Assembly: GCA_033856335.1 (NCBI GenBank)
Contig: JAWVFG010000019.1
Span: forward strand, 1 to 10,218
Origin: DASUPK01 sp033856335
GTDB lineage: Bacteria; Actinomycetota; Thermoleophilia; Solirubrobacterales; 70-9
Reading direction: 5' to 3'
DNA length: 10,218 nt
A program made the translations under genes and the position numbers. The notes under the pieces are model-generated. The model had not been told where the DNA came from. It searched no databases and was given only the letters and a program-made list of their open reading frames with translations. Shown in pieces: positions 5,927 through 10,218 of the stretch; the stretch's first letter is position 1, and each line of letters opens with the position of its first letter.

Positions 5927-6238
5927 ATGGTTTTCATTGCCCTAACCCTCGGGCTTCTCGTCCTGCTCTTCGTGATCATGGTCGTGCTCGCCCGCGCCTT
6001 CCAGGGCCACAGCGTGGCCGATCTGATCGACTGGAAGCCTACGCGCTCGCCGGAGGTTGAGGCGCAGAACGAGGTCGACGACGTGCAGCAGATGATCGAG
6101 GCTCAGAACGTGCTCAGGCGAAAGCGCGGCGCAGAGGAGATCACGGAGGCGGACGTGCATCGCCAAGCCCGCGAGGACCAGGCCATTCGGGCCCGCGGCC
6201 GCGGGCCCTTCGCGCAGGACGCCGACGGCGAGGCGTAG
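5927..6238 (+). CDS. Small single-pass membrane protein, unknown function
   Basis: 103 residues. A transmembrane helix fills residues 2-24 (VFIALTLGLLVLLFVIMVVLA), followed by a charged, probably helical cytoplasmic tail with VEAQNEVDDVQQMIEAQNVLRRKRGAEEITEADVH that could form a coiled coil. I do not recognise a family. An in-frame TAG at 5909-5911 limits the start, and ATG 5927 is the first codon available. GGGAG touches the ATG, which is too close for normal pairing, so initiation may be leaderless or weak. The divergent thiolase start is 30 bp away. The next gene begins 2 bp after its stop, so the two are likely co-transcribed. The helix-plus-coil shape would suit a scaffold or anchoring role, but that is a guess. 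Confidence 0.72.
   Translation: MVFIALTLGLLVLLFVIMVVLARAFQGHSVADLIDWKPTRSPEVEAQNEVDDVQQMIEAQNVLRRKRGAEEITEADVHRQAREDQAIRARGRGPFAQDADGEA
6230..6233 (+). promoter_or_regulatory. Shine-Dalgarno supporting a CTG start at 6241
   Basis: GAGG lies 7 bases before CTG 6241-6243, inside the last codons of the preceding gene. No ATG, GTG or TTG is available in that frame until GTG 6319, which would cut off the Rossmann motif, so this site supports the CTG. Confidence 0.5.
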
Positions 6239-6240
6239 CT

Positions 6241-6729
6241 CTGGCCCGCGCCCTGATCGTCGGCTGCGGCTGCCGCGGCCGTGAGCTCGGCGCCCGGCTC
6301 GCGGCGCTCGGCTGGCAGGTGCGTGGAACGAGCAGGGAGCCGGAGGGCCTGGAGCCGATCGAAGCCGCCGGAATCGAGGCCGCCCAGGCTGACCCGGATC
6401 GACCGGGCACGGTGCTCGAGCTCTGTGGCGATGTCGCCGTGGTCCTCTGGCTGCTCGGCTCGGCGTCCGGCATGCCGGACGCGACGGCGGCGATCCACGG
6501 CCCGCGGCTCGAGCGCCTGCTGGAGAAGCTGGTGGACAGCCCGGTTCGCGGGTTTGCCTACGAGGCGGCGGGGTCCATCGACGGCGGCCAGTTGTCCGCT
6601 GGACGGGAGATAGTCGTACGGGCGGGAGAGACGTGGCACATTCCCGTGGCCCTGCTCGCGGGCAACCGGGATGACCCGGGATGGGCTCGGCGCAGCGCTG
6701 ACGCCGTCGCCGGTCTACTGGCCGTTTGA
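6241..6729 (+). CDS. Short Rossmann-fold NAD(P)-binding protein (epimerase/YeeZ-like), probable CTG start
   Basis: 162 residues when read from CTG 6241. The N-terminus LARALIVGCGCRGRELGARL is a Rossmann strand, GxGxxG-like turn (GCGCRG) and helix, followed by a second strand WQVRGTSRE that suits NAD(P) binding. Later strands (DVAVVLWLLGSA, RGFAYEAAGS) resemble the truncated SDR/epimerase-like proteins of the YeeZ type. The next canonical start, GTG 6319, would remove the dinucleotide motif, so CTG with GAGG 7 bases upstream is preferred; if GTG is used the product is a 136-residue fragment. No Tyr-Lys catalytic pair is visible, so it may bind nucleotide without acting as a standard dehydrogenase. 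It lies 2 bp behind the small membrane protein. Its last 15 bp overlap the end of the convergent gene. Confidence 0.7.
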   Translation: MARALIVGCGCRGRELGARLAALGWQVRGTSREPEGLEPIEAAGIEAAQADPDRPGTVLELCGDVAVVLWLLGSASGMPDATAAIHGPRLERLLEKLVDSPVRGFAYEAAGSIDGGQLSAGREIVVRAGETWHIPVALLAGNRDDPGWARRSADAVAGLLAV

Positions 6730-7110
6730 GCTGCCCTGGAAGGCGTTCGCCTTCGAGGGCGGGGCGCAGGGGCTCTGCGCTGGGATCGGGTACTGGCCGC
6801 CGGGCTCGCCACAGGGCGTCAACGGCGAGACCGGCTTCACGTTCTGCTCGGCGGCCACCTGGGCGCTGGCGGGCGTCGTTGACCAGGGCGCCGCGTCGTT
6901 GAAGTGGATTGGGGGCTTGTCGAACAGGCTGATCAGCGCGAGCCAGCCGCCGACGATCACGACGACGACGGCCCCGACCGCGACGAAGAACATGATCTGG
7001 CTGCGGCGGGACGGGCCGTAGGAATGGCCGACGACCTGCCGGCGCTTGTCCTGCCCCATCGCGTCGACGCCCGACGGTGTGTGGCGCGCTGCCTCCATAC
7101 CCACTAACAA
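6715..7110 (-). CDS. Small single-pass membrane protein with Pro-rich exported tail
   Basis: Up to 131 residues, no family recognised. A basic N-terminal stretch (MGQDKRRQVVGHSYGPSRRSQ) precedes a transmembrane helix, IMFFVAVGAVVVVIVGGWLALI, near residues 39-60. A probably external tail is rich in Pro, Ala, Ser and Gln, with two cysteines (LTPCGEPG and QSPCAPP) that could pair. The positive-inside rule puts the basic end in the cytoplasm. The start is unresolved: TTG 7110, GTG 7104, ATG 7098 and ATG 7059 are all in frame, and none has a good Shine-Dalgarno sequence. The last, giving MGQDKRRQ, looks natural for the protein, while the earlier ones could be leaderless starts. The 3' end overlaps the convergent Rossmann gene by 15 bp. 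Confidence 0.68.
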   Translation of the reverse strand: MLVGMEAARHTPSGVDAMGQDKRRQVVGHSYGPSRRSQIMFFVAVGAVVVVIVGGWLALISLFDKPPIHFNDAAPWSTTPASAQVAAEQNVKPVSPLTPCGEPGGQYPIPAQSPCAPPSKANAFQGSSNGQ

Positions 7111-7168
7111 CGATACCGCCGGCGGGGACGCGTCGCGCCGCCTGTCCCAGCAAGGGCCGGCGAGACAA

Positions 7169-7200
7169 TTGGCTAAAGTCTGATCAGGATTACCTAGTTA
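7169..7200 (+). promoter_or_regulatory. Probable promoter/operator region of the sulfurtransferase
   Basis: A conspicuously AT-rich stretch directly upstream of the sulfurtransferase. TTGGCT at 7169-7174 could be a -35 element, and TACCTA at 7191-7196, 16 bases on, a poor -10. Between them CTGATCAG at 7180-7187 is a perfect 8-bp palindrome where a repressor or activator could bind. By-eye assignment only. Confidence 0.35.
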
Positions 7201-7227
7201 CTCCGAGCCAACAGAGAGAGGCGAGCG

Positions 7228-8073
7228 ATGGCCGATTACGCAAATGACGTGCTGGTGGAGACCGATTGGGTCGCCGAGCATCTGGACGACGACGACATCC
7301 GGATCGTCGAGGTTGATGAGAACCCGGCGCTCTACGCCGAGGCGCACATCCCGGGCGCGATCGGATTCGACTGGAAGAAGGATCTTCAGGACCAGGTGAA
7401 GCGCGACTTCCTCGGGCCCGAGGACTTCGGGAAGCTGATGGGGAGCCGCGGGATCTCGAACGACCACACGGTTCTGCTCTACGGGGACCGGAACAACTGG
7501 TTCGCCGCGTACACCTACTGGTACTTCCGCTACTACGGCCACGACAAGGTCAAGCTGATCAATGGGCCGCGAGAGAAGTGGATCGCGGAGGATCGGCCGA
7601 CCAGCACCGACGTGCCGTCGCATGCCGCGGCCAGCTTCGAGGCAAAGGCCGGCGACGACGCCATCCGCGCGAAGCGGGACGAGGTTCTGTCCGCCCTCGA
7701 CTCGGACACCAACCTGGTCGATGTCCGCAGCCCGCAGGAGTACTCCGGTGAGCTGATCGCGATGGCCGGCTACGAGCAGGAGGGCGCCCAGCGCGGCGGT
7801 CACATCCCGGGGGCGGCATCGGTTCCCTGGGCGCAGGCCGTCAACGAGGACGGGACGTTCAAGTCCGCCGACGAGCTCCGTGAGCTCTACGAGGGCAAGG
7901 GCGTGATCGAGAACGGCAATCCGATCATCGCCTACTGCCGGATCGGCGAGCGCTCGGCTCATACCTGGTTCGTGCTCCACGAGCTGCTCGGCGAGGGGAA
8001 CGTCAAGAACTACGACGGGTCCTGGACCGAGTGGGGCAACCTGGTCGACGTCCCGATCGAGAAGGACGTCTAG
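7228..8073 (+). CDS. Tandem-domain sulfurtransferase (thiosulfate sulfurtransferase, rhodanese)
   Basis: 281 residues with two rhodanese domains, the usual length for thiosulfate or mercaptopyruvate sulfurtransferases. The N-terminal domain (about 8-120) has AHIPGAIGFDWKKDLQD but carries YGDRNNWFAAY, with Asp87 where a catalytic cysteine would be, so it is inactive and structural, as is normal for this layout. The C-terminal domain (about 150-281) has LVDVRSPQEYSGE, GGHIPGAASVPWAQ, and the active loop around Cys237 in YCRIGERSAHTWF. CRIGER matches the thiosulfate-type mycobacterial CysA2/CysA3 group more than the CG(S/T)G type of mercaptopyruvate enzymes. It transfers sulfane sulfur to cyanide or a thiol acceptor in the cytoplasm. 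ATG 7228 has GAGAGAGG 6 bases upstream. It appears monocistronic, facing the DHFR-like gene 10 bp away. Confidence 0.94.
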   Translation: MADYANDVLVETDWVAEHLDDDDIRIVEVDENPALYAEAHIPGAIGFDWKKDLQDQVKRDFLGPEDFGKLMGSRGISNDHTVLLYGDRNNWFAAYTYWYFRYYGHDKVKLINGPREKWIAEDRPTSTDVPSHAAASFEAKAGDDAIRAKRDEVLSALDSDTNLVDVRSPQEYSGELIAMAGYEQEGAQRGGHIPGAASVPWAQAVNEDGTFKSADELRELYEGKGVIENGNPIIAYCRIGERSAHTWFVLHELLGEGNVKNYDGSWTEWGNLVDVPIEKDV

Positions 8074-8083
8074 GGACCGCCCC

Positions 8084-8725
8084 TCACTTCACGACGCGGT
8101 ACTGGAGGTGCGCTACCCCGGGTGCCTCGACCGCGCGGAGCTGTTCAAGGTTCGTGTTGGTCCCGATGTTGTCGAGCAGGCGCTCGCCTCCACCGAGCAT
8201 CAGCGGGACGACGTTGAGGGTGATCTCGTCGATCAGGCCTGCCGCTAGGTACTGCTGGACCGCTTGAGCCCCACCGGCGATCTGGATGTCCTTCTCGCCG
8301 GTTGCCTCGAGCGCTTGCTCGTGGGCGGCCTCGATCCCATCGGTGACGAAGTGGAATGTCGTGCCGCCATCCTTCTCGACCGGCTCACGCTCGTGGTGGG
8401 TGAGCACGTAGACCGGCACGTGATAGGGCGGATCGTCTCCCCACCAGCCCTCCCATGACTCATCGCCCCAGTCGCCCCTGATCGGCCCGAACATGTTCCG
8501 GCCCATGATCACGGCGCCGAAGCCGGACTCCAGCTCCGCGACGATCTCGGTGCTCGGGTTCGTCTCGCCGCCCTCCTCGCCGTGAGCCTTGCGCCAGGCC
8601 TCGAGCTTGAACATCCACTCGTGCAGCGCCATGCCGCCCTCGCCGATCGGGTCGTCCTCGCTCTGATTTGGTCCGGCAACGTAGCCGTCCAGTGAAGTTG
8701 TGATGAGAACTCTCGTTTTGCTCAT
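8084..8725 (-). CDS. DHFR-like (RibD C-terminal domain family) reductase
   Basis: 213 residues of the dihydrofolate-reductase-like family related to the C-terminal domain of RibD, often seen as stand-alone stress or resistance-associated NADPH reductases of unknown substrate. Features are the opening strand TRVLITTSLDGYVAGPN (about 4-20), the helix-strand segment ELESGFGAVIMGRNMFGP (about 64-81), VPVYVLTHHERE (about 103-114), the nucleotide-binding loop IQIAGGAQAVQQYLAAGLIDE (about 147-167) and the terminal strand region LNVVPLMLGGGERL. ATG 8723-8725 is preceded by AGGAG about 14 bases away and AGGGA almost touching, so initiation strength is unclear. It lies 30 bp downstream of the Nudix gene on the same strand and is probably the last gene of that operon. 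True folate reduction is unlikely but cannot be excluded. Confidence 0.88.
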   Translation of the reverse strand: MSKTRVLITTSLDGYVAGPNQSEDDPIGEGGMALHEWMFKLEAWRKAHGEEGGETNPSTEIVAELESGFGAVIMGRNMFGPIRGDWGDESWEGWWGDDPPYHVPVYVLTHHEREPVEKDGGTTFHFVTDGIEAAHEQALEATGEKDIQIAGGAQAVQQYLAAGLIDEITLNVVPLMLGGGERLLDNIGTNTNLEQLRAVEAPGVAHLQYRVVK

Positions 8726-8755
8726 TTCCCTATAGACGTCTCCTGTGGTCGAAAC

Positions 8756-9334
8756 TCATCGCAGCGGGCGCTCGAGATGCCGGAGGAGGTATCCGAGGAT
8801 ACGCGCGGTCGCGCCCCAGATCAGCTTGTCGCCTATCTCGAAGGTGTCGGTCTTGATCGGCACGCCGCGGCGCACGAGGCGTCTCTTGGCGTAGGAGGCG
8901 ACCAGGTCGTCGAGCGAGGCGACCAGCACGCTCTCCACCTCCGAGGGATTGGGCTTGAATCGCAGGCCCTCCTCGATCAGCCCAACGAACGGATGCACCT
9001 TGTAGTTGGTGACGAAGGTGCCGATCGGAGGCAGGCAGCCGACGATCTCGACCCGCTCGCGCGACAGGCCGATCTCCTCCTCGGCCTCTCGCAGGGCGGT
9101 GTCGAGTAGCTCCTCGCCCTCGTCGCGCCGCCCGCCCGGAAACGAGATTTCGCCCGCGTGGCGGTTCAGGTCCGAGCGGCGCTCGGTGAAGACGAGGCCC
9201 GGGTTGTCGGGCCAGCCGTGCATCGGGACCAGGACGGCGGCCTCGGTCCGCCCGTGGGCATCGAGCTGCTCGGCCTCCCCGGGATCGAGGAGCAGCTCCC
9301 TCAAATCAGATGATGATCTGGACGACTCCGCCAT
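8756..9334 (-). CDS. Nudix hydrolase, CoA pyrophosphatase type
   Basis: 192 residues. The Nudix box GX5EX7REUXEEXGU is complete at 68-90 (Gly68, Glu74, Arg82-Glu83, Glu86-Glu87, Gly89). It is preceded by FTERRSDLNRHAGEISFPGGRRD, the UPF0035 signature of Nudix enzymes that cleave coenzyme A or acyl-CoA to phosphopantetheine and 3',5'-ADP. The length equals that of typical NudL-like proteins. Activity would be cytoplasmic and divalent-metal dependent. ATG 9334 is supported by GTGGAG 5 bases upstream and makes the gene overlap the end of the short-chain dehydrogenase by 29 bp, suggesting translational coupling; TTG 9304 is the alternative. CoA turnover fits the acyl-CoA-rich neighbourhood but no direct link is shown. 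Confidence 0.92.
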   Translation of the reverse strand: MAESSRSSSDLRELLLDPGEAEQLDAHGRTEAAVLVPMHGWPDNPGLVFTERRSDLNRHAGEISFPGGRRDEGEELLDTALREAEEEIGLSRERVEIVGCLPPIGTFVTNYKVHPFVGLIEEGLRFKPNPSEVESVLVASLDDLVASYAKRRLVRRGVPIKTDTFEIGDKLIWGATARILGYLLRHLERPLR

Positions 9335-10118
9335 CGACGCTCCACGCCGCCCCAGAGGTGTATGACGCCTGCTCGGAGCAGAGGAACACGATCGCGCCGG
9401 CGATCTCGTCGATTTCGGCGATCCGGCCGATCGGACGGCCGGCGGAAGCGGCCTCGAGTGCCTCTTCCCTGCTCGACAGCCCCTCCATCTCCATCGTCTG
9501 GTCGAGCAGGCCGCCCTCCTCGGTCCAGAGCTCGGAGTTGACCGCGCCGGGACAGATCGCGTTGATCAGGACCCCGCGCGCGGCGTGCCGGTCTGCGAAG
9601 AGCCGCGAGAGGGAGAGCTCGGCGGCTTTGGCCACGGAGTACTCCGGCGTCGCGGCGGACGGCCGCTTTCCCGAAGAGCTGGAGACGTTGACGATCCGGC
9701 CCCAGCCGCGATCGCCCATCGGCGGAGCCGCGGACCGCATCAGGCGCATCGGCGCCATCACGTTCAGCTCCCAGGCGGCGTACCAGTCCTCGTCGGGAAC
9801 GTCGTCGAGGTCACGTCGGCGGGCGGTCCCCGCGTTGTTGACCAGGATGTCGAGACTGCCGAGACGCTCGTCGGCCTCCCGCACGATCCGGTCGGCCGCC
9901 TCCGGCTGCGTGACGTCGATCGCCAGTGACTCGGCTCGTCCCCCCGCGGCCTCACCCGCCGACGCGCACTCATCGGCCGCCTCGATCAGGCGATCCTCGG
10001 AGCGGGCCACCAACAGCACGTCGGCGCCCTCGGCGCAGAGCGTCCGGGCGGTGGCGCGGCCGAGGCCGCGGCTGGCGCCGGTCACCACGCAGGCGCGACC
10101 GCTGAGCCCCAGGTCCAC
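9306..10118 (-). CDS. Short-chain dehydrogenase/reductase (SDR)
   Basis: 270 residues of the classical SDR family, cytoplasmic NAD(P)-dependent oxidoreductases. The cofactor motif TGASRGLG is at 13-20, Arg39 at the end of the second strand (LLVAR) hints at NADP preference, the DV pair is near 68, NNAG at 94-97, the catalytic Asn119 in WELNVMAPM, Ser147/148 in VNVSSSSGK, and Tyr160-X3-Lys164 in YSVAK. The C-terminus WSVDGGVVQIII matches the usual (V)DGG ending, so the protein is complete. It resembles 3-oxoacyl-ACP reductase-like SDRs, but the substrate is open. It starts at GTG 10116-10118 with GAGG 8 bases upstream, 3 bp after the OsmC-like gene's stop. Its end overlaps the Nudix start by 29 bp. 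Confidence 0.92.
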   Translation of the reverse strand: MDLGLSGRACVVTGASRGLGRATARTLCAEGADVLLVARSEDRLIEAADECASAGEAAGGRAESLAIDVTQPEAADRIVREADERLGSLDILVNNAGTARRRDLDDVPDEDWYAAWELNVMAPMRLMRSAAPPMGDRGWGRIVNVSSSSGKRPSAATPEYSVAKAAELSLSRLFADRHAARGVLINAICPGAVNSELWTEEGGLLDQTMEMEGLSSREEALEAASAGRPIGRIAEIDEIAGAIVFLCSEQASYTSGAAWSVDGGVVQIII

Positions 10119-10121
10119 CGG

Positions 10122-10218
10122 TCAGGCCTCGACCAGCTCGAGCTCGTCGAAGATCTCCACGTTCGTCGAGGAGAGCACTCTGTGCACGGGGCACTTCGCG
10201 ACGATCGCGAGGATGCGC
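10122..10218 (-). CDS. OsmC-like protein, C-terminal end
   Basis: Only the last 31 or so codons are present; the 5' end is beyond the right edge. The visible end is RILAIVAKCPVHRVLSSTNV followed by an acidic finish. KCPVHR is the second-cysteine motif of OsmC/Ohr-family proteins, which use two cysteines to reduce organic or fatty-acyl hydroperoxides; the form (A)xKCPVHR is typical of the OsmC/YhfA-like branch. The stop TGA at 10122-10124 is 3 bp before the SDR start, so the two genes are probably one operon. Confidence 0.75.
   Translation of the reverse strand, partial: RILAIVAKCPVHRVLSSTNVEIFDELELVEA

Noticed and set aside
5942..7168. Minus-strand open frame of 408 codons
   Set aside because: Arg/Pro-rich low-complexity product, antisense to the small membrane and Rossmann genes and out of frame over the real minus-strand gene at 6715-7110. 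It has no domain and is a GC-rich shadow.
7228..7590. Loss of the catalytic cysteine in the first rhodanese domain (Asp87)
   Set aside because: This is normal for tandem-domain sulfurtransferases, where only the C-terminal domain is catalytic.
7198..7980. Minus-strand open frame of 260 codons over the sulfurtransferase
   Set aside because: Exact antisense of a clear rhodanese with intact motifs. The Val/Leu-rich product has no recognisable domain.

Overview
This is a GC-rich (high GC at third codon positions) bacterial chromosome segment. A cell-wall sorting signal of the LAxTG type used by class E sortases, CysA-type rhodanese, frequent GTG/TTG starts and helix-only terminators without a T-run all point to a high-GC Actinomycetota. 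A lineage such as Thermoleophilia/Solirubrobacterales would fit, but that is inference. No tRNA, rRNA, CRISPR array, insertion sequence or phage gene was seen. Most of the window is ordinary core and central metabolism. The accessory-looking part is a two-gene cell-envelope island at 2458-4684.

Layout. (1) 1-2250, minus strand: class IV aminotransferase, then acyl-CoA dehydrogenase, then the start of a 3-hydroxyacyl-CoA dehydrogenase coupled by a GTGA overlap. (2) 2251-2457: an AT-richer leader with a possible promoter and a strong ribosome-binding site. (3) 2458-4684, plus strand: a secreted protein with an extremely Arg-rich signal peptide and a C-terminal LAFTG sorting signal, a perfect hairpin terminator, a second perfect hairpin, and a single-pass membrane protein. 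Upstream of that protein's only usable start, about 100 codons of clean histone-H1-like Lys/Ala/Ser/Thr coding sequence have no start codon. (4) 4691-5896, minus strand: a thiolase that could serve the same acyl-CoA pathway as the dehydrogenases in region 1.

(5) 5927-6729, plus strand: a small membrane protein and a short Rossmann-fold protein that seems to begin at CTG. (6) 6715-7110, minus strand: another small single-pass membrane protein. (7) 7228-8073, plus strand: a tandem-domain sulfurtransferase with its own AT-rich promoter region. (8) 8084-10218, minus strand: a tight cluster read in the order OsmC-like protein (partial), short-chain dehydrogenase, CoA-type Nudix hydrolase, DHFR-like reductase.

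How they work together. The acyl-CoA dehydrogenase, hydroxyacyl-CoA dehydrogenase and thiolase are three of the four steps of beta-oxidation; no enoyl-CoA hydratase is in view. The envelope island splits this set. The region 8 cluster looks like a general redox and metabolite-repair set. The most unusual part is the envelope island, especially the start-less H1-like tail joined in frame to a transmembrane helix and a PsbP/LpqN-like outer domain.
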